Below are positions 23,651 through 31,944 of a stretch of DNA of 64,000 nucleotides, one piece after another. The position numbers were made by a program, and so were the translations under genes. Positions within the stretch are counted from its first letter, which is position 1. Each line of letters opens with the position of its first letter. Source of the stretch: Clostridia bacterium (GTDB lineage: Bacteria > Bacillota > Clostridia > Oscillospirales > Acutalibacteraceae); NCBI GenBank assembly GCA_017450005.1, contig JAFSYM010000104.1, positions 1-64,000 on the forward strand, written 5' to 3'. The notes below the pieces were generated by a model that was given only the letters and a program-made list of their open reading frames with translations, did not search any database and had not been told where the DNA came from.

Positions 23651-23962
23651 TTACAGCAGCATGGAAAGCAGCTTGTCCTTCGGCGTGACGCCGACAGCGG
23701 TGTCAGCCACTTCGCCGTTTTTGAAGACCAGCAGCGTGGGGATGCTCATGATGCCGTACTGCGCGGCGAGGTCCTCATTTTCGTCCACATCCACCTTGCC
23801 GACAACGATTTTGCCGTCATATTCGTCCGCAAGCTCTTCCACGATGGGCGCCATCATGCGGCACGGACCGCACCAGGTGGCCCAAAAGTCCACGAGCACG
23901 GGAAGGTTCGATTGCAGAACCTCTTTTTCAAAGTTTTCGCCGGTCAATGTGATTTCTGCCAT
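23651..23962 (-). CDS. trxA: Thioredoxin
   Basis: A 103-residue thioredoxin with the redox site [19 protein letters not shown], the cis-proline segment SIPTLLVFK and a usual length. I choose ATG 23962 since AAAGGA is nine bases upstream; the ATG at 23971 is too close to it. It reduces cytoplasmic disulfides. It heads a two-gene operon with the exported PI-PLC-like enzyme, an unusual pairing without an obvious functional link. Confidence 0.96.
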   Translation of the reverse strand: MAEITLTGENFEKEVLQSNLPVLVDFWATWCGPCRMMAPIVEELADEYDGKIVVGKVDVDENEDLAAQYGIMSIPTLLVFKNGEVADTAVGVTPKDKLLSMLL

Positions 23963-24004
23963 AGTTGTCATTCCTTTCGCATAGAAATAATGTTTGATGG
24001 TTTT

Positions 24005-24032
24005 ATTATACCCGTTTTTCGTCAAAAGTAAA
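24005..24032 (-). promoter_or_regulatory. Promoter of the thioredoxin operon
   Basis: On the reverse strand TTTACT, 16 bases, perfect TATAAT, about 43 bases before the trxA start, in the 77-base gap after the glycerate kinase stop. Confidence 0.55.
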
Positions 24033-24039
24033 GCTTTTT

Positions 24040-25164
24040 TTATTCTGCGCCGTTTTTTCCTTCCGCCTGCCAAAGCAGCTTTGCCGCCGCGCAAAAATCC
24101 TCTTTTGCCCGCGCTTTCACCTCGGAAAACGGGCGATGCAGCGCATTGGTCTCATAAACCTTTGCAATGCCTGCGGCGGAAAGCTGCGCCGGCGTCGCGT
24201 CGCACTGACCGACGATGGCGATCACTCTTGTGCCGCCGCTGCGCTTTGCCACGCCGAAGGGCGCTTTGCCCATCAGACTTTGCGCGTCCATTTTGCCTTC
24301 GCCGGTGATGATGAGGTCGGCGATCTTTGCGCGTTCCGCAAACGACGCCGCGTCTAAGATATAATCGATGCCGGGGGTGAGCGTTCCTTGCAAAAAGGCA
24401 AGACACGCAAACCCGAGTCCGCCGGCCGCACCGGCGCCTTCACACGCGCTGAAACTCGCCCCGAGCGTTTTTGCGCTCACGTCGGCCAGCGTGCGCAGCC
24501 CGCGGTCGAGCGTTGCCACCGCCGCAGCGTCCGCGCCCTTTTGCGGCGCAAAGACGGCCGCCGCGCCGTTTTTGCCGAAGAGCGGATTTTTCACGTCGCA
24601 CAGCACGGTCACACGCGCCGTTTGCAGCCGCTTGTCCAATCCGGAAAGGTCGATGCTTTGCAGCCGTTCAAGCGCCGCGCCGCCGGGCTGCAGTGCCTGT
24701 TTGTCCGCATCCAGAAACCGTGCGCCGAGCGCGGTCAAAAGCCCGGCGCCGCCGTCGGTCGTTGCGCTGCCGCCGAGTCCGAGTACAATTTTCCGGCAGC
24801 CACGGTTCAGCGCGTCGCAAAACAGCTCGCCGGTGCCGAACGTGCTTGCGTGCAGGGCGTCGTTTTGCAATTCAATGGCAATGCCGCTGGCAGCCGCCGT
24901 TTCGATCACCGCCGTGCCGTCGGGCAAGACCGCATAATCCGCGTCCATTTCATGAAGCAGCGGGCTGTGGGCGCGCACGGTGACGCGCGTGCCGCCGAAA
25001 ATGTGCAAAAACGCGTCGACCGTGCCCTCTCCGCCGTCGGCGATCGGCAGCGCCGTGACCAGCGCATCGGGCGAAGCGGACAAGATCTCCTGCCGCAGCA
25101 AAGCGCACACCTCGGTGGCCGAAAGGGTGCCTTTGAAGGAATCGGGCGCAAGAAGGATGTTCAT
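24040..25164 (-). CDS. Glycerate kinase (GlxK/GarK type)
   Basis: A 374-residue enzyme that phosphorylates D-glycerate to 2- or 3-phosphoglycerate with ATP. Characteristic segments: N-terminal [26 protein letters not shown], the [20 protein letters not shown] loop and [19 protein letters not shown]. Its ATG overlaps the stop of the upstream HAD phosphatase by four bases (ATGA), so translation is coupled. The neighbour is a phosphoglycolate-phosphatase-like enzyme, which together suggests handling of two- and three-carbon sugar acids. Confidence 0.94.
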   Translation of the reverse strand: MNILLAPDSFKGTLSATEVCALLRQEILSASPDALVTALPIADGGEGTVDAFLHIFGGTRVTVRAHSPLLHEMDADYAVLPDGTAVIETAAASGIAIELQNDALHASTFGTGELFCDALNRGCRKIVLGLGGSATTDGGAGLLTALGARFLDADKQALQPGGAALERLQSIDLSGLDKRLQTARVTVLCDVKNPLFGKNGAAAVFAPQKGADAAAVATLDRGLRTLADVSAKTLGASFSACEGAGAAGGLGFACLAFLQGTLTPGIDYILDAASFAERAKIADLIITGEGKMDAQSLMGKAPFGVAKRSGGTRVIAIVGQCDATPAQLSAAGIAKVYETNALHRPFSEVKARAKEDFCAAAKLLWQAEGKNGAE

Positions 25165-25811
25165 GCCGTCACCAGCCTTTCACACAAGTCCGAAAGCGAA
25201 TCATACACCGGGCAGCCCGTGTCGAGCAGCCGCGCGCGGCTGTTGTGTCCGCGCGAAACAAAAAAGCAATCGCAGCCAAGGGCGGCGGCCGTCTCATAAT
25301 CATGGGTCGTGTCGCCGATGAACGCCGTGCGCGCCGGATCGAGCGCATGCGCGCGCAAAAAGGAAAGCGCGGTATCCACCTTGCTCTGGCCGAGGTTGTC
25401 GCTGCTGCCGAGCACCGCTTCAAAATAGGGGTCGATGCCGAACGTCTGCACCTGCTGCGTCAGCAGTGTCTGTTCCGCCGCAGAGATGATCACCTGATGA
25501 AAGCCCGCGTTTTGCAAGGTTTGCAGCACAGGCTTCGCGTCGCTGAACAAGCCCGCTTCGTGCGAAAGCTCGCGCAAAACTTCCATGTATTCGTCCGCCA
25601 CATCGGTGTAGCGCTCCTTGGAAAAATCGAAGCCCAGCCGCTCGTAAAAACGGATGATCGGAAAGCCGAAATGTGCAAGATAGACCTCCTTGGATCCCAT
25701 CTGCGTCATTCCGCGCCGCGCAAGCAGCCGGTTTTCCACCTTGAGGTTCAGTGCGAGATCGTCCAGCAGTGTGCCGTTCCAGTCCCAAAGAATCGTGTCG
25801 TACCGTTTCAT
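25161..25811 (-). CDS. HAD phosphatase, phosphoglycolate phosphatase-like
   Basis: A 216-residue HAD hydrolase. Motif I is WDWNGTLLDD (nucleophile Asp10; the usual second Asp of DxD is Asn12, as in a known DWNGT subgroup), motif II IISAAEQ, motif III lysine in SDNLGQSK, motif IV GDTTHD. The cap insertion is helical, as in Gph-type phosphatases. It probably dephosphorylates phosphoglycolate or another small phosphorylated acid or sugar. It is first in an operon with glycerate kinase (4-base overlap). Substrate is inferred from family and context. Confidence 0.88.
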   Translation of the reverse strand: MKRYDTILWDWNGTLLDDLALNLKVENRLLARRGMTQMGSKEVYLAHFGFPIIRFYERLGFDFSKERYTDVADEYMEVLRELSHEAGLFSDAKPVLQTLQNAGFHQVIISAAEQTLLTQQVQTFGIDPYFEAVLGSSDNLGQSKVDTALSFLRAHALDPARTAFIGDTTHDYETAAALGCDCFFVSRGHNSRARLLDTGCPVYDSLSDLCERLVTA

Positions 25812-25821
25812 ACGCTTTCTC

Positions 25822-25850
25822 TTGAATTCCTTTCAAAAACGTGTTATGAT
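25822..25850 (+). promoter_or_regulatory. Promoter of the glycosyltransferase-ComF operon
   Basis: TTGAAT, 17 bases, TATGAT, 37 bases before the ATG at 25888, in the divergent spacer with the HAD phosphatase gene. Confidence 0.6.
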
Positions 25851-25887
25851 AAAATGTATAAGAATCTATGTAGAGGTTGTATCCGCT

Positions 25888-26817
25888 ATGAAAACACTTG
25901 ATCTGATCATTCCCTGCTATAACGAGGCGCAGGTGCTGCCGCTGCTGATGCAGGCGCTGCAAGAGGTGCGCGCCGCGCTCGAAGGCTACGACTGCCGCCT
26001 GCTCTTTGTGGACGACGGCAGCAGCGATGCGACGCTGGAGGTGCTCAAGCGCTTTGCCGCAGCCGACAGCGCCGTGCGCTACCTTTCGTTTTCGCGCAAC
26101 TTCGGCAAAGAGGCCGCCATGCTCGCGGGACTGCGCGCCGCCACGGCGGATTATATCGGCATCCTCGACGCCGATCTGCAGCACAGTCCGGCGCTGCTGC
26201 CGGAGATGCTGCGCGCACTTGAGGATGGCTATGACGTTGCCGCCGCAAAACGAACCGACCGCAGCGGCGAAGGCAAGCTCGTCAGCCTCCTGTCGAACGC
26301 GTTCTATAGGCTGGCCAACCGTTTGAGCGACGTGCAGATTGACCCCGGCGCACAGGATTTCCGCGTGATGCGCCGCTGTGTGGCGGACGCGATCCTCTCT
26401 TTGCCGGAGCACTGCCGCTTTACCAAGGGCATCTTTGCCTTTGTGGGCTTTCGCACAAAATGGTTTCCGCACGAAAACACCGCACGCGCCGCCGGCGAAA
26501 CAAAATGGAGCTTTGCAAAGCTCGTGCGCTACGCCTTTGACGGCATTCTCGCGTTTTCCGACCGGCTGCTGCTGCTGCCGCTTTTGCTCGGTGCGCTTTG
26601 CTGCGGCGGCAGTCTGATCGCACTGCTTGTGCAGCTCATTTTGCAGCTTTGCACCGGCGTCACCGTTCACGCCGTGCATCCGCTCGTTGCCGTGGCGTTT
26701 TTGCTCACGGGGCTGCTGCTGCTGTCGCTCGGGGTGCTGGGTATTTATCTTTCCCGTGTGCTCACAGAAGTGCGCAATCGGCCGCAGTATATCATCCGCG
26801 AAAGCAATCTGTCATGA
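25888..26817 (+). CDS. Family 2 glycosyltransferase, GtrB/DPM1-like
   Basis: A 309-residue membrane glycosyltransferase; ATG 25888 follows AGAGG. It has a GT-A domain (LIIPCYNEAQVLPLL, FVDDGSSDATLEVL, SFSRNFGKEAAMLAGLRAA, ILDADLQHSP with the DxD-type metal site) and two C-terminal membrane helices (about residues 225-290). Such enzymes transfer a hexose from a nucleotide sugar to undecaprenyl phosphate or a similar lipid on the inner face. It would feed cell-surface glycosylation. Its stop overlaps the ComF-like start (ATGA). Confidence 0.92.
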   Translation: MKTLDLIIPCYNEAQVLPLLMQALQEVRAALEGYDCRLLFVDDGSSDATLEVLKRFAAADSAVRYLSFSRNFGKEAAMLAGLRAATADYIGILDADLQHSPALLPEMLRALEDGYDVAAAKRTDRSGEGKLVSLLSNAFYRLANRLSDVQIDPGAQDFRVMRRCVADAILSLPEHCRFTKGIFAFVGFRTKWFPHENTARAAGETKWSFAKLVRYAFDGILAFSDRLLLLPLLLGALCCGGSLIALLVQLILQLCTGVTVHAVHPLVAVAFLLTGLLLLSLGVLGIYLSRVLTEVRNRPQYIIRESNLS

Positions 26818-27536
26818 TCGCTTCCCGTCTGCTCGATCTGTTTTATCCTCGGCGCTGCCCGGTTTGCGGAAAGGTGCTGCCGTTCGGTGAAACGCAGTGC
26901 ACCTGTCACAGTTTGCAGACCAAGCGGGTGGACGCCCCGGTTTGCGAACACTGCGGCGCCGGACTTGACCGCTGCACCTGTGCGCGTTCGGGCGAAGTGA
27001 CGCTCGAACATCTCGCCGCGCCGTTTTATTATTGCGGCAAGGTGCGCGACGATCTGCTGGAGCTCAAATTTCACGGCGAAAAAGCGCTCGCGTCAAAGCT
27101 CGGCCGCGAGATGGCAGTTTGCTTTGCCGTGCGGTTTGCGAATGTCCAGCCGGACGTGGTCACAAGCGTGCCGATGACGAAAAAGAGCGAGCGTGCGCGC
27201 GGCTTCAACCAGAGCACACTGCTGGCAAAGCGCGCTGCGTCGCAGTTGCTGCTCCCCTTTGCGCCGCTTTTGAAAAAGACGCGCGAGACCGAAAAACAGC
27301 ATGAATGCAGCGAAGCGGTACGCAAAACAAATCTATTGGGCGCGTTCGCGCTGCAAAAGGGCGCCGACGTGCGCGGCAAGACGGTTTTGCTCATCGACGA
27401 TATCAAAACCACGGGCGCAACGCTGCACGAATGTGCGCAGGTGCTGACGGAAAACGGCGCAGCAAGGGTCTATTGCCTGTGCTGCGCGGTCACGGAATAT
27501 TTTGTTGATCAGACCAGCGAAATCTCGAAATCGTAA
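26814..27536 (+). CDS. ComF-family phosphoribosyltransferase-like protein
   Basis: A 240-residue ComF/GntX-type protein: an N-terminal zinc-finger (RRCPVCGKVLPF plus CEHCG and a further CTC), then a type I PRTase fold with the PRPP loop VLLIDDIKTTGAT. Family members in Firmicutes take part in DNA uptake or processing, though the biochemistry is poorly known. It begins inside the stop codon of the glycosyltransferase gene, and its last 28 bases overlap the converging phosphoesterase gene end to end. The competence link is by family only. Confidence 0.9.
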   Translation: MIASRLLDLFYPRRCPVCGKVLPFGETQCTCHSLQTKRVDAPVCEHCGAGLDRCTCARSGEVTLEHLAAPFYYCGKVRDDLLELKFHGEKALASKLGREMAVCFAVRFANVQPDVVTSVPMTKKSERARGFNQSTLLAKRAASQLLLPFAPLLKKTRETEKQHECSEAVRKTNLLGAFALQKGADVRGKTVLLIDDIKTTGATLHECAQVLTENGAARVYCLCCAVTEYFVDQTSEISKS

Positions 27537-28474
27537 TTCGCCAGCCAGTTGTGCAGGTAGTAACTGCGGCAGCGGAAGGTCACGCTTGTATCGCGCACCT
27601 CCATCAGATAGCCGGTGCCGTTCACGGCAAGTCCGACCGGCCAGTTCGGCATCAGATAGGACGGCAGATTCAGATAATGCACACCGTTTACACAGTGATA
27701 GGTCGGCACGTCCTGATTTTTGGACAGCGCCTTATGGAAATGACCCGACAGGCAGAACACGTTGGAATGCGCTTCCAGCGTGTTTTTGATTGCGCTGCTC
27801 CAAGGCTCCTCGGTGCCGCCGCCCTCATAAAAGTTTTCTTCCCCGTGAATGCCGGACAGGGGCACATGCATCAGCACAAACACCGGCTTGCCCTGATCGG
27901 CATAGGTGTTCAGCTCGCTTTCCAAAAACCGCAGGCACGCGTCGCTGTATTCGGGGTGATCCCAGTTGCTTTCGCTTTCATCGTTCAGGCAGATGAAGGC
28001 GTAACCGTTCACAAGGCGGGTGTAGTAGGGCGTGTCGATTGCATAGTCGAGATATTCGTTGCAAAGCGAAACAAAATCCGCCAGCGCTTCGGGGTTCATC
28101 CGTTCGCCGTCCGCGTCTTTCGCGTGGCCGATATCGTGGTTGCCGGAGATGACGACCGGCGCGACATCGCCGAGCGACGCTTTTGTAATTTCAAAAAAGC
28201 GTTCCAGCGTGGCATAGTCGCCGTAATTGGTCAAATCGCCGAGCACAAGCGCGGCGTCGGGCGAAAGGGAGCGCATATCGCGATAGCAGTTTTTCAGCGC
28301 AAGCTGCCCGAGCGGCAGCCGGCGGTCGATGTGGACATCGGACACGATGGCGGCGCTCATGCGGATGCTTTCGTCCCTGTCCTCTTGAATCGCGCCGGAA
28401 AGCGGAATCAGCGCGAGCAAAAAGGCAAGGAACATGGAAAAATAGCGGCGAAGCAGGTGGATGGCGTTGCTCAT
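27509..28474 (-). CDS. Membrane-anchored metallophosphoesterase
   Basis: A 321-residue calcineurin-like phosphoesterase; I choose ATG 28474 for its AAAGGAG and because it yields an N-terminal membrane anchor (FSMFLAFLLALIPLSGA). Metal ligand motifs: SDVHID, LGDLTNYGD, SGNHDIGH, LMHVPLSG and SGHFHKAL. It probably acts outside the membrane on a phosphomonoester or phosphodiester. It overlaps the ComF-like gene tail to tail by 28 bases, so convergent transcription is likely to interfere. Confidence 0.88.
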   Translation of the reverse strand: MSNAIHLLRRYFSMFLAFLLALIPLSGAIQEDRDESIRMSAAIVSDVHIDRRLPLGQLALKNCYRDMRSLSPDAALVLGDLTNYGDYATLERFFEITKASLGDVAPVVISGNHDIGHAKDADGERMNPEALADFVSLCNEYLDYAIDTPYYTRLVNGYAFICLNDESESNWDHPEYSDACLRFLESELNTYADQGKPVFVLMHVPLSGIHGEENFYEGGGTEEPWSSAIKNTLEAHSNVFCLSGHFHKALSKNQDVPTYHCVNGVHYLNLPSYLMPNWPVGLAVNGTGYLMEVRDTSVTFRCRSYYLHNWLANYDFEISLV

Positions 28475-28498
28475 GGGAACATCTCCTTTGCGGGGTAA

Positions 28499-28620
28499 CG
28501 TTGCGGGGATCAGGGGGTAAGGGGTTGAGGGAACAAGGGAAATGTGGAATGTGGAATTTGGAATGTTCCTTTGATTCCTTAATCCCTTAATCCCTGATTC
28601 CCTTATCCTCTCAATCTCTC
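28499..28620. repeat. Short 7-8-base repeats in opposed orientation
   Basis: Upstream of the phosphoesterase lies an array of G-rich octamers (GGGGTAAG, GGGTTGAG-like) and GGAATGT/GGAATTT heptamers, then an array of their near-complements (AATCCCTT, AATCCCTG, ATTCCCTT). The arms could fold on each other. Nothing else is visible in 28475-28738. Confidence 0.6.
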
Positions 28621-28738
28621 CACAATCCATTTTATTTTATCGTTTTTCAGTGCAAAAAACAAGAGCGCAAAAATCAAGTTCACACTCTTGTCATACATTT
28701 CGGCAAAACGCATAAATTAAAAAGCGAAGATTTGGCGT

Positions 28739-28769
28739 AAAAAAGCCTTCCCCGATTCATCGGGGAAGG
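28739..28769 (-). terminator. Terminator of the small LRR protein gene
   Basis: On the reverse strand CCTTCCCCGAT pairs with ATCGGGGAAGG over a two-base loop and is followed by CTTTTTT. A second hairpin (CGCTCGCC/GGCGAGTG) precedes it at 28775-28794. Confidence 0.93.
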
Positions 28770-28809
28770 GGAACCGCTCGCCCGCAGGCGAGTGGTAGAA
28801 GGGGTACGT

Positions 28810-29574
28810 TTATCTGCCGAACAGTCTTGCAAACAGATTGCGGAACCATTGGATGATGCGCTGGAAGAAGTTGAGTTCTTTTCCGGAATCCGAAGAAGCA
28901 AAGTGGATGTTTGCGTTGAGCAGAGCTTCGTTGCCTTCTCCTTCATTGCCGAAATGAATACTATTCCATTGCGCTTTGGAACCTGCATAGTAAACATCGC
29001 TGATGTTGTTGCAATCGGCAAACGCCTCAAGAGCAATGAACGTTACACTGGTTGGAATATGGACGCTGGTCAAGCTGCTGCAACGGGAAAACGCAGCCCA
29101 TCCGATTTCCTCAACGCCTTCCGGAATCACAATGCTTGTGAGGCTGCTGCAATCGGAAAACGTTCCCTGCTGGATGCTTCTAACAGTATTCGGAATCGTT
29201 ATATCTTTCAGGTTATGACAACTGGAGAAAACATAGTTGTCAATAGTAGTAATTCCATTTGGAAGAGAGACGCTGGTCAAGTTCTCGCAATCCTGAAATG
29301 TATAAGCGCCTATATCATACACGCCTTGCTCAATGACTGCTTTTTTTATCAGGCTCTTTTCACAGAAAGGTCCTTTCAGCAAATCTCCGTAGATGTAACC
29401 GTTTCCACTGACGGTCAACGTGCCCTCGCTGTCTAATGTCCAAGTTAAATTATCTCCGCAAGTTCCGCTTTCTACAATCGCCGCTTCCTGCGCAGAAGCA
29501 ACAACTGCCATTGTAACGAACAGAACGAGTGCCAAAAGTGCAATGAACAAACCTTTCACAGTAACTTTTTTCAT
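28810..29574 (-). CDS. Small secreted BspA-like LRR protein with C-terminal tail
   Basis: A 254-residue exported protein, ATG 29574 behind AGGAGG. Signal peptide (VKGLFIALLALVLFVTMAVV...ASA), then an N-terminal ESGTCGDNLTWTLDSEGTLT module also found in the 711-residue BspA-like protein, about five LRR_5 repeats (IPNTVRSIQQGTFSDCSSLT type), a YYAGSKAQWNSI segment, and a C-terminal amphipathic tail LNFFQRIIQWFRNLFARLF. That tail is closely matched by the end of the giant protein at 44590. It looks like a minimal version of the larger surface protein. It is last of a three-gene array of secreted proteins. Confidence 0.88.
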   Translation of the reverse strand: MKKVTVKGLFIALLALVLFVTMAVVASAQEAAIVESGTCGDNLTWTLDSEGTLTVSGNGYIYGDLLKGPFCEKSLIKKAVIEQGVYDIGAYTFQDCENLTSVSLPNGITTIDNYVFSSCHNLKDITIPNTVRSIQQGTFSDCSSLTSIVIPEGVEEIGWAAFSRCSSLTSVHIPTSVTFIALEAFADCNNISDVYYAGSKAQWNSIHFGNEGEGNEALLNANIHFASSDSGKELNFFQRIIQWFRNLFARLFGR

Positions 29575-29619
29575 ATAATTATCCTCCTGTATTGAGATTT
29601 TTTAAGGCTTTACTGATTT

Positions 29620-29690
29620 AATAAAAACGTCCTTGCCTTCAAACAGCCTCTGTGTGCAAAGAATTAAACGCCATTGACAAGGCGAAAGCC
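29620..29690 (-). pseudogene. Remnant of the 3' end of a duplicated secreted-protein gene
   Basis: The reverse strand between two secreted-protein genes encodes LSMAFNSLHTE and, after a one-base frameshift, LFEGKDVF. This matches the end of the intact gene at 30650 (LSMAFYILRTQIKGLFEGKD). The sequence that follows up to the next start codon, including AGGAGGATAATTATATG, also matches the spacer at 30595-30649. It is the scar of a tandem duplication or recombination. Confidence 0.75.
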
Positions 29691-29694
29691 CAAT

Positions 29695-30594
29695 TCACTT
29701 CAAGCCGATCGAGCTGAAAATGTTTGCAAAGAAATCCAAAATGCTGCGGAAGAAATCCGCAATTCTTTCAAAGAAAGCTGAAATTCCATTCGAGGCCGGT
29801 GTATCATCGCTGCTCGGCTCATTGGGTGTATCCGGCGTGACAAGCGTATTCGGTGTATCCGGCGTGTCCGGGGTATCCGGCGTATCCGGGGTATCCGGCG
29901 TATCCGGCGTATCCGGCGTGTCCGGTGTGTCCGGTGTATCCGGCGTATCTTCAACGACTGTTTTGATATGTTTTGCGTAATACTCAAACATATCGGCGTC
30001 ATCGCCTGCGTTGGTATAGGTGCTGATTATTCCTTGTTGATCCATTTTCAAAGAAGACCCATCTTCACTGAGATAGAATTTTACCACGCTGAAGAGTTCC
30101 GCGTATTCTTCGGGCGTTGGCATATTATCCTCAGGCATTCCCGTGGCAACCAACAGAGCGTAATTGCTTTTATATTCCGCAAGAAATGATTCTTTGTCAA
30201 ACCATTTGTCGCCGTCGCTCAAGCCATCGGCAGAAGTCGGAAGGAGCGTATATCCCTCAAATTCATCTTGTGCAGGACCGGGCTGATGAATTGTAACGCC
30301 GAAGAAGCTGCTCTCATACCCCAAAACCATTTCTTCTTCCATATATTCGCCTTCAACGTAGCCTTGCGCGAACATGACAACACCGCATTCACTGCAAAGC
30401 TTAAAGGTCAACGAAAGACCTGCGGATTCAAGTGCGGGACTGACCGTTACCCAATAATGATCGGCGCTTTCTTCTGTGCCAACATCATAAAGATAATTGT
30501 GCGTATGCGTTCCTTCCGCAAAAGCCAGCGGCACCGACAGCGCAATCATCAAAACTGCCAGCAAAATGGTGAAGGTTTGTTTCATTCTTTTCAT
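29695..30594 (-). CDS. Secreted protein with Asp-Thr-Pro repeat stalk and C-terminal tail
   Basis: A 299-residue exported protein, ATG 30594 behind AGGAGG. Signal peptide (FTILLAVLMIALSVPLAFA), a globular domain of about 180 residues that I do not recognise (one CSECG; contains FEGYTLLPTSADGLSDGDKW), then about ten Asp-Thr-Pro tripeptides encoded by a 9-base tandem repeat, a short SSDDTPASN spacer, and an aromatic amphipathic tail (FFERIADFFRSILDFFANIF). The extended Pro-rich stalk before the tail suggests the tail holds the protein at the surface and the stalk crosses the wall. Repeat number could vary by slippage in steps of three residues without frameshift. Confidence 0.83.
   Translation of the reverse strand: MKRMKQTFTILLAVLMIALSVPLAFAEGTHTHNYLYDVGTEESADHYWVTVSPALESAGLSLTFKLCSECGVVMFAQGYVEGEYMEEEMVLGYESSFFGVTIHQPGPAQDEFEGYTLLPTSADGLSDGDKWFDKESFLAEYKSNYALLVATGMPEDNMPTPEEYAELFSVVKFYLSEDGSSLKMDQQGIISTYTNAGDDADMFEYYAKHIKTVVEDTPDTPDTPDTPDTPDTPDTPDTPDTPDTPDTPNTLVTPDTPNEPSSDDTPASNGISAFFERIADFFRSILDFFANIFSSIGLK
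29848..29950 (-). repeat. 9-base minisatellite encoding Asp-Thr-Pro
   Basis: About ten to eleven GGCGTATCC-type 9-base units with third-position variants (GGGGTATCC, GGTGTGTCC) on the given strand. The synonymous drift shows the array is not brand new, yet it is still able to slip. Confidence 0.92.
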
Positions 30595-30649
30595 ATAATT
30601 ATCCTCCTAATACTATTTTTGAATTTTATTTGTTTTCTGGTTTAATCGA

Positions 30650-31582
30650 TTAATAAACATCCTTGCCTTCAAATAGCCCTTTGATCTGTGTACGAAGAAT
30701 ATAAAAAGCCATCGACAATGTAAAAAACAGCTTTTGAACCCCGAGGACATTTTTTTCGGAAATTTCAACGCTTTGCAGCAAATCGTTTCCTTCAACCCCC
30801 TCCGCTTTCAGCCTCAAATACTTTCCTTCGCCGTGCCAGACAATCTTCCGGATCGAGCAAGCGCCTTCTTCCATGGTTTCGGGATTCACTTTTGTCAAAG
30901 AATACTTGCCCAATTCCATAACATAGCGCTGCATCTTGTAAGTGTCATCATAAAGTGAAGAATAGAGAGGTCCGTCATCGATGATCTGGCAAAACGGGAA
31001 CTCCAGGGTTTCCAAATGCTGAACATTACAAAAGGCAAAGGGATAGAGGTTCATACAACGCTTATGAATCGTATAACTCTTATCCGTCTTTCCTGCCGGA
31101 TAATGAATCAAATAAGTAAAGTACGGCGTATAGAGCACTCCGTCCTTTGCGGTGCAGGTGTCACTCCCCTTTTCAACAGAAAAGCTTTCCTGATTGACAA
31201 ACATGGACAGCGCCCGATCAAAGACCCGTGCGTCCATTTCCTTTTCCCCGCGATTATACAGTGTTGTTTCCTTTGTCAAATGCACACACTTTACCAGCGG
31301 CGCAATGGATTTTGCCCAGGTAAGGAAGCCGTCCGGATCGGAAAGGTGCGTGCCTGTTCCGGAAATTGTCAGTGTACCGTTTTCCGGATTCAGTTCGATT
31401 TTTCTGTTTTTATCTGCGTATGAGTAGCTGTCAAAGACAACTGTTGGAGACGGTGCTGCCGTCTCTGTCGCTTCTTCGTTTTCAGCAAAGCAGAACGACG
31501 CAGCCGTGCAGCAACTGAGCAGTGTCAGGATTGCCAAAAGCACTGACAAAACTCGTTGGATGGGTGGGCGGACTTTTTTCAT
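30650..31582 (-). CDS. Secreted protein with degenerate LRR region
   Basis: A 310-residue exported protein, ATG 31582 behind AAAGGGG. Signal peptide (VLSVLLAILTLLSCCTAASF), the NGTLTISGTG module seen in the BspA-like proteins, and a segment resembling LRR_5 units of the form GVLYTPYFTYLIHYPAGKTD followed by FAFCNVQHLETLEF. The C terminus is hydrophobic (VLGVQKLFFTLSMAFYIL) and ends GLFEGKDVY. It is first in a three-gene array. Its 5' leader is the second copy of the structured RNA element, which touches the start codon. Function is probably surface-associated; no enzyme motif is visible. Confidence 0.8.
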   Translation of the reverse strand: MKKVRPPIQRVLSVLLAILTLLSCCTAASFCFAENEEATETAAPSPTVVFDSYSYADKNRKIELNPENGTLTISGTGTHLSDPDGFLTWAKSIAPLVKCVHLTKETTLYNRGEKEMDARVFDRALSMFVNQESFSVEKGSDTCTAKDGVLYTPYFTYLIHYPAGKTDKSYTIHKRCMNLYPFAFCNVQHLETLEFPFCQIIDDGPLYSSLYDDTYKMQRYVMELGKYSLTKVNPETMEEGACSIRKIVWHGEGKYLRLKAEGVEGNDLLQSVEISEKNVLGVQKLFFTLSMAFYILRTQIKGLFEGKDVY

Positions 31583-31591
31583 TACACATTT

Positions 31592-31869
31592 CCCCTTTCG
31601 GAAAATTTATTTTCGGGCACAAAAAAATGCGCCCATGTCGGACGCATAAAAAGGCATCCCACATGTCGCCAAACAAGTACTTCGCAACAATTCAAGACCG
31701 CTGTATAATAGCGTGAAGTCGGAAGTCGGGATACACTTTTATAAAAAAGTGAACCGACAACGCGACTATTATACAAAGCAGTCACATTTTTCATTCAATT
31801 GTTGCGGCGGGCAAAACGCCCGTACTTGTTTGGCACTTATATGTTACCATATCTTTTCCCAAAATGCAA
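31592..31869 (-). ncRNA. Structured RNA element, copy 2, leading into a start codon
   Basis: Reverse-strand order: promoter TTGCAT, 17 bases, TAACAT (31841-31869); nested stems GTACTTGTTTGG (31822-31833 with 31669-31680), ATTGTTGCG (31798-31806 with 31683-31691), CTATTATACA (31766-31775 with 31702-31711), CCGAC/GTCGG and an AAAAGTG/CACTTTT tip; then the hairpin ATGCG...CGCAT with T7 (31621-31647), whose loop ACATG can pair with upstream CATGT; then CCCGAAA...CCGAAAGGGG. The last GGGG is the ribosome site for the gene at 31582. Compared with copy 1 the stems are kept while sequences differ. This fits a terminator-controlled leader, or an sRNA gene fused to a downstream ORF. Confidence 0.62.
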
Positions 31870-31917
31870 GCCTAAAAAAGAAAAAACACGAGAATCTCGT
31901 TTTACACACATTATATC

Positions 31918-31944
31918 AAAAAAGCGGGCGGCCAATGGCCGCCC
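31918..31944 (-). terminator. Terminator of the metal efflux operon
   Basis: On the reverse strand GGGCGGCC-ATT-GGCCGCCC, an 8-bp perfect stem, then GCTTTTTTG. It lies directly after the heptamer array. Confidence 0.9.
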
